A stretch of 64,000 nt of DNA from Pseudarthrobacter enclensis (GCF_001457025.1 NZ_KQ758603.1:1-64000), one strand, 5' to 3'; shown: positions 7,522 through 16,374, numbered from the stretch's first letter. Notes: generated from the letters alone by a model not told the origin. Translations and numbers: made by a program.

Positions 7522-9030
7522 ATGGCGATGACGGAGCACAACAGGCAGCGGCGGCTGAAGGTATCGGACGTCAACGTGGTCAACCACGCCACACTGAAGA
7601 AGGCGCTCGGCGGCACCATCGTGGGAAACACCATGGAGTGGTACGACGTCGGCGTGTTCGGCTACCTCATCACCACCATGGGCCCGGTGTTCCTGCCCGA
7701 GGCGGACAAGGCCGTGCAAAACCTGTTCCTGCTGGGCACCTTCGCCGCCACGTTCATCGCCCGGCCCCTCGGCGGGGTCTTCTTCGGCTGGCTGGGCGAC
7801 AGGATCGGCCGGCAGAAGGTGCTGGCCATGACGCTGATGATCATGGCCGCGGCCACGTTTGCCGTCGGCCTGCTGCCCGGCTACTCGGTGCTGGGCATCT
7901 GGGCTGCGGTGCTGCTGGTGGTCCTCAAACTGGTCCAGGGCTTCTCCACCGGCGGCGAATACTCCGGTGCCACCACGTTCGTGTGCGAGCACGCCCCGGA
8001 CCGGCGCCGCGGCTTCTACGTCAGCTTCCTGGATATGGGCAGCTACCTGGGCTTCGCGGCCGGCGGGCTGGTGGTGTCCATCCTGCAGCTGGTGCTGGGC
8101 CAGGAACAGATGGAGGCGTGGGGCTGGCGGCTGCCGTTCCTGGTGGCCGGGCCGCTAGGCGCCGTGGCCGTGTACTTTCGGATGAAGATCGAGGAATCGG
8201 CGGCGTTCAAAGCCACCATGGAGGCCGAAGCGGTGGCGGCCACGCATCCGGAGACGGGGGAGGAGCTAAAGCCCGTGGGCCCGCTGGGGATCCTGAAGGC
8301 GCACTGGCGGCCCATCCTGCTGGCCATGATCCTCGCGGCGGCCGCCAACACCGTGGCCTACGCCCTCACCTCCTACATGCCCACGTACCTGACCAGCAAC
8401 AAGGGATACAGCGAGGTGGACGGAACGCTGCTGACCATCCCGGTGCTGGTGGCAATGGCGCTGTGCATCCCGCTGACCGGGCGGCTCTCGGACCGGATCG
8501 GCCGCCGCAAGGTGCTGTGGATCGGGGCGCTGAGCACGGTGGTGTTCGCGGTCCCGGCGTTCCTGGCCATCGCCGCCCACAGCGTTCCCTTAACGTTCCT
8601 GGGCCTGGCGCTGATCGCCTTCCCGGTGGCGTTCTCGGTGCCGAACCTGGCCTCGGCGCTGCCGGCGCTGTTCCCCACCGAGCACCGCTACTCCGCCATG
8701 GGCATCGCCTACAACTTCGCCGTGGCAATCTTCGGCGGGACGGCGCCGTTCATCATCGCCGCGCTCATCGAACTGACCGGCAATGATATGACCATCGCCT
8801 ACTACCTCATGGGCGTGGCCGTGGTCGCCGCCGTCGCCATCTACTTCCTGCCCGAATCCGCCGGACGGCACCTGCCCGGGTCCATGCCCAGCGTCGACTC
8901 ACAGGAGGAGGCCCGGCAACTGGTGGAGACGCAGGACATCAACCCGCTCCTGGATTTGGAGTCGCTGCCGTTCGAGGAAAGCTTCGAGGCGGCGCGGGCG
9001 TCCCACCACCGGAAACCCACGGTCATGTAG
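7522..9030 (+). CDS. MHS family MFS transporter (proline/betaine transporter-like)
   Basis: This 502-residue inner-membrane symporter has NTMEWYDVGVFGYL, the MHS-family first helix motif, then RPLGGVFFGWLGDRIGRQKVL, the MFS loop 2-3 motif, with its half-repeat RLSDRIGRRKVL in the second half. Twelve hydrophobic segments are visible. MHS members take up osmolytes, citrate, ketoglutarate or shikimate with protons; the substrate here cannot be assigned. The ATG at 7522 (MAMTEH) was chosen over an upstream start at 7405, which adds a poor, Gly-rich leader. The gene converges on the oxidoreductase across a shared terminator. Confidence 0.88.
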   Translation: MAMTEHNRQRRLKVSDVNVVNHATLKKALGGTIVGNTMEWYDVGVFGYLITTMGPVFLPEADKAVQNLFLLGTFAATFIARPLGGVFFGWLGDRIGRQKVLAMTLMIMAAATFAVGLLPGYSVLGIWAAVLLVVLKLVQGFSTGGEYSGATTFVCEHAPDRRRGFYVSFLDMGSYLGFAAGGLVVSILQLVLGQEQMEAWGWRLPFLVAGPLGAVAVYFRMKIEESAAFKATMEAEAVAATHPETGEELKPVGPLGILKAHWRPILLAMILAAAANTVAYALTSYMPTYLTSNKGYSEVDGTLLTIPVLVAMALCIPLTGRLSDRIGRRKVLWIGALSTVVFAVPAFLAIAAHSVPLTFLGLALIAFPVAFSVPNLASALPALFPTEHRYSAMGIAYNFAVAIFGGTAPFIIAALIELTGNDMTIAYYLMGVAVVAAVAIYFLPESAGRHLPGSMPSVDSQEEARQLVETQDINPLLDLESLPFEESFEAARASHHRKPTVM

Positions 9031-9110
9031 GGAAGTTCGGACGACGCCGGCGCCTGGCTTGGATGCCGGCGGTTGCCGTTCTGTGTGCGCTGGCCGGACT
9101 TTCCAGACGA

Positions 9111-9144
9111 CGAAGGCTCCGTCCCTTTGGGAACGGAGCCTTCG
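9111..9144. terminator. Bidirectional terminator between convergent genes
   Basis: A perfect 12-bp stem (CGAAGGCTCCGT / ACGGAGCCTTCG) with a 10-nt loop lies between the stops of the transporter (9030) and the oxidoreductase (9163). Confidence 0.85.
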
Positions 9145-9162
9145 GTCGATCAGGCGGTGGGG

Positions 9163-10092
9163 TCAGGAGTCCTGGTTCACCGCGACGACGATCTTGCCGC
9201 GGGTGTGGCCTTCCATGTTGGAGCGGAAAGCGTCGGCAGCCTTTTCCAGCGGGAAGACCTCGGCAACCTCAACCCGGAGCTTGCCGCTGTCCGCCAGGCC
9301 AGCCAGTTCCTGCAGGTCGGAGCCCATTGGGGTGACCCACATCCACTGGCCGCCGTGCTCTTCCACCTCGCTGTCGGCGATGGAGGCGTGCCGGCCGCCA
9401 GCGGCTAGCACAGCCAGGGTGGCTTCGAGGTTTCCGCCCACGAAGTCGGCCACGACGTCCACCCCGTCGGGGCGCAGTGCGCGGACGCGGTCGGCGAGCC
9501 CGTCCCCGTAGGCCACCGGTTCGGCGCCGAGGGAGCGGAGGAACTCGTGGTTCTTTTCCGATGCGGTTGCGATGACGTTGGCGCCCAAGGCTACGGCGAT
9601 CTGGATGCCCAGCGAGCCGACGCCGCCGGAACCGCCGTGGACCAGCACCGTTTCGCCGGACTTCAGGCCCAGCCGGCGGAGGACCTGGTAGGCGGTGAGT
9701 CCGGCCAGCGGCAATCCGGCCGATTCGTTCCAGTCAAGCGCGGCGGGCTTCCTGGCGAGCACGCGCTCCGGCAGTGCGATGTATTCGGCGAAGCTGCCGC
9801 CGTGGACGTAGTCCTTGCGGCCGTAGGCGATCACCTCGTCGCCGGGCTGGAATTGCCGGGAGTCGATGCCTACCGATTCCACCACTCCGGCGACGTCCCA
9901 GCCGGGGATGGCGGGAAACTGCAGGTCCATGACGGCGTCCAGGCCGCCAGCCATGATCTTCCAGTCCACCGGGTTCACCGCCGCTGCCTTGACCTTGACC
10001 AGGACCATGCCGGGCCCGACTTTCGGCATGGGCTGCTCGCCGTATTCGAGGACGTCCGGGTTTCCGTATTCGCTGTACGTGATTGCCTTCAT
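9163..10092 (-). CDS. NADP-dependent zinc-less quinone oxidoreductase (MDR family)
   Basis: This 309-residue protein has an N-terminal GroES-like domain (VKVKAAAVNPVDWKIMAGG, GWDVAGVVESVG) and a Rossmann domain with VHGGSGGVGSLGIQIAVALG, the nucleotide-binding loop typical of QOR-type enzymes. The catalytic-zinc Cys/His ligands of alcohol dehydrogenases are absent, as expected for the quinone oxidoreductase branch. Length fits. It probably reduces quinones or enones with NADPH in the cytosol. It is monocistronic as far as can be seen. Confidence 0.9.
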   Translation of the reverse strand: MKAITYSEYGNPDVLEYGEQPMPKVGPGMVLVKVKAAAVNPVDWKIMAGGLDAVMDLQFPAIPGWDVAGVVESVGIDSRQFQPGDEVIAYGRKDYVHGGSFAEYIALPERVLARKPAALDWNESAGLPLAGLTAYQVLRRLGLKSGETVLVHGGSGGVGSLGIQIAVALGANVIATASEKNHEFLRSLGAEPVAYGDGLADRVRALRPDGVDVVADFVGGNLEATLAVLAAGGRHASIADSEVEEHGGQWMWVTPMGSDLQELAGLADSGKLRVEVAEVFPLEKAADAFRSNMEGHTRGKIVVAVNQDS

Positions 10093-10172
10093 GCCTGCGA
10101 CAACCCCGCGGGCCGGCGCCGGTATTCCTGAGGCACCGTGGAAGTGGCGTAACGCACGGGGCTCAGGTGCGC

Positions 10173-11783
10173 CTAGCCCGCTCTGGGGACCAGGAGGATC
10201 TGTACCGCCTCGATCCGTTTGCCCTGTCCGGTGGTACCCGCCGTGCCGCCGTCGGCCGTGAATGCCTGCCAGCCCACATCCTGAACGTGGGCGCGGTAAT
10301 AGATGCTGTAGCGGTCCGCCAGTTCACCGGTGAGCCTGACTTCGAAGGCTTCCAACCGGAGCCCCTGCCCCGTGGTGCCGATGGGATTGGCCGAAGAAAC
10401 CCACGGCTGCCAGCCGACATTCTCCACGTGCCCGCGCCACTGGATGTCCCCGGCATAAGCCATGCTGGCGACAGTGAGGCGGAGGGCCTCGACCCGGAGG
10501 GCCTGGCCGGTGGTTCCGGCGACGGTCCCGTCCGCGGCCGTCGGGGTCCATCCGAGGTTCTGGACGTGGGCGGTGTACATCGCGGTGAAGGCCGGTTGGA
10601 CCTTGGGCACCAGCTCGATGGTCACGGCTTCCAGCCGCAGGCCCTGCCCGACGGTGCCGGCCGTGGCGCCGTCCACCGAGTAGGGCTGCCAGCCGGTGTT
10701 CTGGACGTGTGCGCGGTATCGGATGCTGTACTGCGCGGCGAGGTCGCCGGTCAGCCGCAACTGGAAAGCCTCGAGGCGTAAACCGAGACCTGTGGTCCCG
10801 ATGGCGGATGCCGCCGTCGTCCATGGCTGCCAGCCGAGGTTCTGCACGTGGCCGCGCCAGAGGATGTCGCCGGCCAGGCGGTCTCCGGCGACGGCGAGGC
10901 GCAGCGATTCGAGCGGCAGTGCGCGGCCGGTGGTGCCGGCGGTGGCGCCGTCGGCGACGCTGGGCTGCCAGCCGAGGGTGGCGACGTGGGCCTGGTAGAC
11001 GTTGGTGCAGGTCATGTCGTAGTCGTAGGTGCCGTCGGTCCATTGGGTGAGGTGGACGGTGCCGCCGGAGAAGCTGGGGTTCACGCAGAGGTCGGAGGCT
11101 TCGCTGGGAAAGTCGAGGCGGCCGGCCGGTGACCAGATGGGAACGCCGGGGAGCTGCCAGGATCCGGTGATGGCGTCCCAAGCGCTCGCATAGGAGTAGA
11201 AACCGGACGGGAATCCGGCGTCGGCCAGGGCGGCCAGGAGCCCGGAGATGAGGTACCGGTTCTCCTGCCGTTCCGCTGCCGTGGTGCTGGGCCAGGGCTG
11301 CGCCGGGCGGGGTTCGACGTCCACCCAGATCCGCTCCGGCCGCCAGCCGATCCTGGTGAGGGAGGCGAGGGCGGCCCGGCCTTCGGCGTACCCGACGTTG
11401 CGGAGCCGGTCCGGCCGGGTGGCGGCGGGGTAGGGGCCGGCGCCGCCGTAGGTGTCGTACTGGGCGGCGGTGGGGAAGGTGGCCATGGCGTAGGCCTGGG
11501 CGCGGATGCCGCGGTCCAGCACCCACTGGTACTGCTGCTGCAGGCAGGGGTTTTCGGTGAAGGCGAGCCCGCGGGTGAGGCCCACCACCACGAATTCGGT
11601 GGTTTCCGGCGGCATCGGCAGGCCGCCGGGGCACTGCGGCCAGGAGACGTCGTGTCCATAGTCGACGGCCCGGGCGGGCGGGGCGAACAGCACCCCGAGC
11701 GCGAGCACCAGCAATACCGCCAGGAGCCGGGGCGCGGATGCCCGGGAGCGGCGGCCGGGTCGAAGAGCACCAAGGCCGGCCAT
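10173..11783 (-). CDS. Secreted DUF1906 (GH25-like) protein with six ChW repeats
   Basis: This 536-residue exported protein starts at the ATG at 11783, chosen for its AGGAGGGG ribosome binding site. A signal peptide (RLLAVLLVLALGVLFAPPARA) ends about residue 38. A DUF1906 glycoside-hydrolase-like TIM-barrel domain follows (VDYGHDVSWPQCPGG; RIWVDVEPRPAQPWP with the candidate acidic residues), to about residue 250. Six ChW-type repeats come next, each with the core HVQNLGWQPW-x-GTTGQGLRLEA. ChW repeats are known mainly from clostridial surface proteins. It probably binds or remodels cell wall or extracellular polysaccharide. Confidence 0.85.
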   Translation of the reverse strand: MAGLGALRPGRRSRASAPRLLAVLLVLALGVLFAPPARAVDYGHDVSWPQCPGGLPMPPETTEFVVVGLTRGLAFTENPCLQQQYQWVLDRGIRAQAYAMATFPTAAQYDTYGGAGPYPAATRPDRLRNVGYAEGRAALASLTRIGWRPERIWVDVEPRPAQPWPSTTAAERQENRYLISGLLAALADAGFPSGFYSYASAWDAITGSWQLPGVPIWSPAGRLDFPSEASDLCVNPSFSGGTVHLTQWTDGTYDYDMTCTNVYQAHVATLGWQPSVADGATAGTTGRALPLESLRLAVAGDRLAGDILWRGHVQNLGWQPWTTAASAIGTTGLGLRLEAFQLRLTGDLAAQYSIRYRAHVQNTGWQPYSVDGATAGTVGQGLRLEAVTIELVPKVQPAFTAMYTAHVQNLGWTPTAADGTVAGTTGQALRVEALRLTVASMAYAGDIQWRGHVENVGWQPWVSSANPIGTTGQGLRLEAFEVRLTGELADRYSIYYRAHVQDVGWQAFTADGGTAGTTGQGKRIEAVQILLVPRAG

Positions 11784-11863
11784 GATGGCCCCTCCTGCTA
11801 GAAGGATGACCAAAATTATCCCACCGGGCGTGCGGCGGGGCCAGAGAGGAAGGAGGTACGACG

Positions 11864-11885
11864 GCGGCACCTGGGTGGGTGCCGC
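11864..11885 (-). terminator. Terminator hairpin of the alpha/beta hydrolase gene
   Basis: A perfect 8-bp stem GCGGCACC / GGTGCCGC directly after the minus-strand stop at 11888, preceded by GTACGACG. It belongs to the same hairpin family as 945 and 3260. Confidence 0.65.
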
Positions 11886-11887
11886 GG

Positions 11888-12706
11888 TCAGCCGAGGGCG
11901 CGCAGGAAGGCGTTGATGTCCTCGCTGACGCGGTCCGGACATTCCCAGAGCACCAGGTGCGCCACGTCGGGGTACACCTTGAGCGCGGCACCCGGGATCC
12001 GGGCCGCCAGGGTTTCCTGGCCGCTGCGCGGCAGCAGGTTGTCCTGTGCGCCCCAGAGGATGAGCGTCGGCGCGAGAATGGTCCCAGATTCGGTGGGTGG
12101 TGTGGCGTCGCAGAGCCCGTTCAGGATGGCTTTCCAGGCGTGAGCGGGCATGAGCAGCCCGTCGCGGACGCGGTCTTCGATGTACCAGGCCGGGACGTCA
12201 TGGACCAAGGGGAACCAGGGCAGCGAGTCCCGCACCCACGCCTCATCGAGCGGATCGGAAAGGGTGTCCACCTCGTCGGCGAAGGCGGGCCGTCCCTGCA
12301 GGCTCAGAGGGGATCCGACCAGTACGAGCGCGGTCACCATTTCCGGGTGGTTGACGGCAAGTTGCTGGGCCACGTACCCGCCGCTGGAGGAACCGACGAC
12401 GGCGGCGCGCGGCAGGCCGAGCGCCTCCAGGATCGCGGCGGCGTCCTCTGCCTGCTCCGCGAGGGAGTAGCCGTCCGCGGGTTTGTCAGCCTCGCCCTGG
12501 CCGCGGAGGTCCGGGGCGTAGATCCGGTGGCCGGCCAGGTGGGGGATCAGCCGGTCGAAGCTCCGCCGGGATTCGCCCCAGGCGTGGAGCAGCAGCACGG
12601 GCGTGGCGCCGTCGTCGTCCCGGCCGCGGTACTGGCGGTTGTCTTGGACGAGGTACGGCACCGTGATGCCGGTCCTGAGGCGGAGGTGCCGGATGTCGGC
12701 GTCCAT
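11888..12706 (-). CDS. Alpha/beta hydrolase
   Basis: This 272-residue cytosolic hydrolase has LLLHAWGESRRS (oxyanion-hole strand), the nucleophile elbow VGSSSGGYVAQQ (Ser about residue 104), the acid in LILWGAQDNLLP and the catalytic His in DVAHLVLWECP, all in the family order and spacing. The nucleophile elbow reads GSSSGG, acceptable for G-x-S-x-G. The substrate is unknown; haloalkane dehalogenase- or esterase-like members look similar. It is the last intact backbone gene before the accessory mosaic. Confidence 0.9.
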   Translation of the reverse strand: MDADIRHLRLRTGITVPYLVQDNRQYRGRDDDGATPVLLLHAWGESRRSFDRLIPHLAGHRIYAPDLRGQGEADKPADGYSLAEQAEDAAAILEALGLPRAAVVGSSSGGYVAQQLAVNHPEMVTALVLVGSPLSLQGRPAFADEVDTLSDPLDEAWVRDSLPWFPLVHDVPAWYIEDRVRDGLLMPAHAWKAILNGLCDATPPTESGTILAPTLILWGAQDNLLPRSGQETLAARIPGAALKVYPDVAHLVLWECPDRVSEDINAFLRALG

Positions 12707-12801
12707 GGGTTCAGGCTACGCCGCTGGACTTACGGAGCAACACGGCGTCCGACCTGGCCGTGATCCGAACTCTTTGGGACCGACGTCGGCGCGCAGCCTC
12801 G

Positions 12802-12882
12802 CGTACCGGTGGTGGAGGTTTCGCTAAAGACGGTGGAGTGGGGCGGGAGCCGTTCCCGAGGTTCCAGCAGCGGCGGCTCTAG
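12802..12882 (+). pseudogene. 3' end fragment of a nitrilase-family hydrolase gene
   Basis: About 80 nt align with the last 80 nt of the intact carbon-nitrogen hydrolase gene at 32043-32822. GTGGAGGTTTCGCT is identical and the ending CAGCGGCGGNTNTAG is nearly so. One base is missing within the fragment, so it no longer encodes the same C-terminus. It marks the left edge of the accessory mosaic and is one of several stranded 3' gene ends. Confidence 0.8.
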
Positions 12883-12914
12883 GTCGAAGATATCCTTCTA
12901 GCCAAACAAGGTCC

Positions 12915-13352
12915 TCAGACGAGATTAAGCGGTGGCAACCATTCGTTGCGCAGCGCATCCTCCAGCCTCTGTGCTTCTTCGGCGCTAGCGCAGACGAGCC
13001 ATCCCACTTCGCATCCTGCTAGCCACTCGTTGGCTACTGCGGCTTGCTCCAGAGTCATCACGCTAGGACGCTGCCGCACGAAAGACCTGGGGATGCCTAG
13101 TTGGGCAGCAGCAACACTTGCCCTAAAAGTGCTGCGGCTAAAGTCGGTGCCCTCATGGAGATGGGACCTTAGCCGACTACGGAGCCCATTCGTTCCGGAC
13201 GCTTTGCCCACATAGACAGGCTGAGCCTCTCTGAACCAGACATACACGCCCGGCTCAGCCGGCACCTCACGAGGTACGATCGGTAACTTCCGTGGATTTA
13301 TCTGAAGCAAGAAATCTTGCCAGATGTTTCCTGGGTCCTTCTCGGTTGGCAT
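12915..13352 (-). CDS. GIY-YIG nuclease family protein
   Basis: This 145-residue protein has PAEPGVYVWF (the GIY strand, about residue 35), PVYVGKASG (the YIG strand, 47-52), the conserved Arg in GLRSRLRSHL and, near the end, EDALRNEWLPPLN with the metal-binding Glu and closing Asn. It is a compact single-domain GIY-YIG endonuclease. The ATG at 13352 is preceded by AAAGGA at good spacing; a start seven codons upstream lacks one. It lies 57 nt after the NucS-like gene on the same strand, probably in one operon, which suggests a two-nuclease defence or repair module. Confidence 0.8.
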   Translation of the reverse strand: MPTEKDPGNIWQDFLLQINPRKLPIVPREVPAEPGVYVWFREAQPVYVGKASGTNGLRSRLRSHLHEGTDFSRSTFRASVAAAQLGIPRSFVRQRPSVMTLEQAAVANEWLAGCEVGWLVCASAEEAQRLEDALRNEWLPPLNLV

Positions 13353-13409
13353 GCTGGATCCTTTGATCGCCATGGCCTGGGGAATCGGTCTAGGTCTTTC
13401 CTCCGGCGA

Positions 13410-14513
13410 CTAATCCATCGTCAAATTGAAGGCTTTTGAAACTTCGGAGATCGTGAACTCGTGCCGGAGCTTGCATGCGCTGTTTTGGTTAGCGAAAAGT
13501 CCCTTGAGCCAGAATGCGTCCGGAAGGTCCACTGTGTGCTGCCATGAGACCGGCACGATGTACTCATTCACATCAGCTCCGTCCCGGGTAACGGTATCCT
13601 GATGCAGACCGTAGTCACCGCTTAGGTCCAGTTCTCTGAATGAACGCGCTTCGCCGTTCTCAGTGAGTACAGCCCTAAAAGCTGGCTGTGCTGTACCAGT
13701 CACTGTTCCTACGCCAACGTAGCCATGGCCTGGGACATAGACGAAGATGCGTGCCCCTACAGGGAGTTTTCGCAGTGATCGCGAGTACCACTCGCCACCG
13801 CCGGCTGAGACGAAGCCGTACTTTCGCGCATCCTCCCAGATGCGTGTTGAGTTTTCGATGCCGAAGGCTACATACCAGTCCGAACCATTCCAGGCAGCCT
13901 TGGTTGACCGTTGGTGCACTCCTCCCGATGACGACGTCGTCTGTTGGGTCGCTGGTATTAGCCACGTCCTGGCGAGATAATCGTTGCCCTGATCGGAGAA
14001 GTAGCGGAAAAGCATCACGTTGATGGGAACGGAATAGGACGAACTCAGATATTGAATGATGCGCTCAGTGCTGTCATCGAGGTCACTTGCGACAACTGTG
14101 ATCGAGTGACTCTCATTGAGGTCGTCTGGGGTGGGGGTTCCGCCAAATCGTTCTGCAAAAGCGATGTCAAAATCAGTTCCCGGATTGTGCTTGCTGAAAA
14201 TGTCCCGCACATCATCGTTGGAAAGTGTTTGCACCCAAGACGCGTAGTCCAATGCCTGCGCCACAATGTCGCGTGGAGTTCGGTCTCTCTTGAGCTCTAC
14301 GATGTGAACGACGCCGTCGACGTCGATTCCTAGGATGTCGATGAACTTCCCGTGAGCGGTTAGAACCTGGTGGCCCACAACTAAAAGCTCGGTTTCAAGG
14401 ATGGCAGGGTCATCCAAGATGAGTTGTTCGAGACGTGATTCCAGGGGCATCTTTGCCGGCGACAATGCGACAGCCTTGTCGGTCACGCGCCAGAGTCCTA
14501 TTTCTAGAGCCAA
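13410..14513 (-). CDS. NucS/DUF91-like PD-(D/E)xK nuclease with C-terminal PUA-like domain
   Basis: This 367-residue protein contains KFIDILGIDVDGVVHIVELK (residues about 56-75), which has the spaced Asp then E-x-K of a PD-(D/E)xK nuclease in the DUF91/NucS style, followed by ALDYASWVQ. A second half from about 210 (NGSDWYVAFGIENSTRIWEDA, then LPVGARIFVYVPGHGYVGVG) reads like a PUA/EVE-type nucleic-acid binding fold. Such fusions occur among modified-base or defence nucleases. It is the middle gene of three on the minus strand, with the small Lys-rich gene upstream and the GIY-YIG gene downstream. The target is not predictable. Confidence 0.72.
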   Translation of the reverse strand: MALEIGLWRVTDKAVALSPAKMPLESRLEQLILDDPAILETELLVVGHQVLTAHGKFIDILGIDVDGVVHIVELKRDRTPRDIVAQALDYASWVQTLSNDDVRDIFSKHNPGTDFDIAFAERFGGTPTPDDLNESHSITVVASDLDDSTERIIQYLSSSYSVPINVMLFRYFSDQGNDYLARTWLIPATQQTTSSSGGVHQRSTKAAWNGSDWYVAFGIENSTRIWEDARKYGFVSAGGGEWYSRSLRKLPVGARIFVYVPGHGYVGVGTVTGTAQPAFRAVLTENGEARSFRELDLSGDYGLHQDTVTRDGADVNEYIVPVSWQHTVDLPDAFWLKGLFANQNSACKLRHEFTISEVSKAFNLTMD

Positions 14514-14593
14514 TGAAGTCCTTCAAGTGGAAGTAACAAGTGTTAACAGAGCCTAGTGCCGACGGGCGAGCAGCGCCGATAGGCACAAATCGC

Positions 14594-14821
14594 CTACTTC
14601 CTTCGTGTCTTTTTGAGGACGGCGGCTGCTTGCTTGTACGCGCGCTTTGCCTCAGGGCTAGTTGCAAGCCGATATAGCTTTTGGCCGTCCTCTGCTAATT
14701 GCTTCGCTTTTGCTTGGACGGCCGGGTCTTTGGCAAGAGAGTAAAGCTTTGTCCCGCTGGCCTTAACTTTCGTCCCGCTGTCCCTGAGGAGCTTGAAGGC
14801 CTTTTCCCCGTTACCTGTCAT
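14594..14821 (-). CDS. Small lysine-rich helical protein
   Basis: This 75-residue protein has a good ribosome binding site (GGAGGAGA) before the ATG at 14821. It is very basic and has two similar segments, KLYSLAKDPAVQAKAKQLAE and KLYRLATSPEAKRAYKQAA, so it looks like an internal duplication of a short helical motif. No family was recognised. It lies divergent to the 436-residue protein gene at 15064 and upstream of the NucS-like gene. It might bind nucleic acid or act as a small partner protein; this is inference. Confidence 0.65.
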   Translation of the reverse strand: MTGNGEKAFKLLRDSGTKVKASGTKLYSLAKDPAVQAKAKQLAEDGQKLYRLATSPEAKRAYKQAAAVLKKTRRK

Positions 14822-15063
14822 CGCTGTCTCCTCCGTTCGGACCTGTTCAGGCGAGATTAGCACTGCCGGAAGAGGCCCTGCGGGGTATAGGACCGAGGCC
14901 CGGCCTCCTGGTGAACTCCCGTGGGTGGCGATCCCGAATAAGCCGTGGCCGCTGTGGGACGATAACCAACTAGTAGTGATGATTTCCGAAAGGATCGTGG
15001 CAAGTTGCGGTTGTGGCCCGTACTGCGCATATATCCGATCTTTAGTTGGTGGAGGGACAGAAC

Positions 15064-16374
15064 GTGACCGCTGAGGACAAAGCAGTCGTACCAGTGTGGA
15101 CACTCACTACAGAGCCCGTGAGTGTGCCCGACGTTGTTGACGCCGAGGGCATGACGCCCGCAAGGCTCGCAGAAATTCGAACAGTCCTGGCAACGCTCGC
15201 AGATGTGCCAATCGCCACCCTTGAAGCACATCCGCTGTCCTCGAAGAGCGATCGCGACGGAGGGATTGCGCTCAATGCAGCTAGCCCGCTCGCCCGTCAG
15301 TTGTCGCAACTTGTTACTGACACGGCGAAGTCAGCGTCCTCGGGAGCTAACGTCTCCGCCTCCGGCGAGGTTCTCTACAGAATGGTGGTGCCGGCCAAGG
15401 TCGCCGCGGAGGTCGGCAAAGGGCTGGTAAAGCCCATGTCTTCAAAGGCAGTAGCAGGCGGGGTTTACAGTGCCCTTCGTGACTCCTCAGGCATCGTAGC
15501 TAAGGCAACGTTCGTACCCGTTGCTGGCCAGGCCGCGGTGGCAGGCGCCGCAACCGGCTCAGCGGCCACCGCAGGTGTGGCCGTCGCGACGGCTGGAGCA
15601 CTGACAGTGGCCGCCCCGCTCGTGCTTATGGCCGTAGCTGTCGGTGTTAGTGCTTACGCCGACCACCAGAGGCAGGAGGCAATCGAACGGATCACGGACC
15701 TGCTTGAGCAGCTACACGAAGAAAACCTCGAAGCAGAACGAAGTGAGCTGGACGGTTGTCGGGACGCTATTAACAAGGCGACATCGGTTCTCTTGGATCA
15801 GGGCAGAATCGGTCTTTCTCTCGGCTTGGATTCTTCCTCGTACGCGATCAGCACTGCCATGGCTCGAACGCAGCGTCGGCTCGATAAATGGAAAGAAGCT
15901 CTAGCTTCGCTGCCCGACGGCCCGATTGAACTTGGGGCATTGACCAAGGCTTTTCCCGGAATTAACGAGGAAGGCGGCACTTTCCGTGCCCACTTGGAAC
16001 TCGGTCGCCTCGCCATTGCACTTAAACGCCGGGTGATCGTGCTTCAGGCTGTGGACCACGCGCAGCAGGACACGAACAACACTTTCAAGAGCTTCATTGG
16101 CACCTTGCGTGACGATGAACGAAGCATCGATGAGCTGGAGGCAGGGATCAGTGCGGTCCTTTACCTGCTGTCGACTTTGGAGCTGAAGCGCCCAAGTGGA
16201 TTCCGCAGCCCGGTCTTTATGCAGGGCGAAGTTGATGATCTACTGAAGGCCGTGTATCGCCTACGCGCCCTTGGCGAAGGGCTGAACGCAACCGCGAATC
16301 AAGCTGACGTTGCAATTGAGATCGAACGAAGCAGCGATGGATCCCTCGTAGTATTTCCTGCAGTCGCTGCATAG
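15064..16374 (+). CDS. Unknown protein with hydrophobic core and coiled-coil region
   Basis: This 436-residue protein starts at the GTG at 15064, 7 nt after GGAGGG. Residues about 155-200 form a long Ala/Gly/Val-rich hydrophobic stretch (AAVAGAATGSAATAGVAVAT, then VAAPLVLMAVAVGVSAYA), followed by a charged helical region (RITDLLEQLHEENLEAERSE) and a mostly helical C-terminus. The arrangement recalls membrane-inserting effectors, but no family was recognised. It diverges from the minus-strand small protein with about 240 nt between, and lies inside the first accessory block, so a defence or toxin-like role is possible. Confidence 0.7.
   Translation: MTAEDKAVVPVWTLTTEPVSVPDVVDAEGMTPARLAEIRTVLATLADVPIATLEAHPLSSKSDRDGGIALNAASPLARQLSQLVTDTAKSASSGANVSASGEVLYRMVVPAKVAAEVGKGLVKPMSSKAVAGGVYSALRDSSGIVAKATFVPVAGQAAVAGAATGSAATAGVAVATAGALTVAAPLVLMAVAVGVSAYADHQRQEAIERITDLLEQLHEENLEAERSELDGCRDAINKATSVLLDQGRIGLSLGLDSSSYAISTAMARTQRRLDKWKEALASLPDGPIELGALTKAFPGINEEGGTFRAHLELGRLAIALKRRVIVLQAVDHAQQDTNNTFKSFIGTLRDDERSIDELEAGISAVLYLLSTLELKRPSGFRSPVFMQGEVDDLLKAVYRLRALGEGLNATANQADVAIEIERSSDGSLVVFPAVAA

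Noticed and set aside
10324..11991. Long Arg/Pro-rich open frame on the minus strand
   Set aside because: Shadow of the ChW-repeat gene in another frame; composition is typical of GC-rich antisense or off-frame reading.
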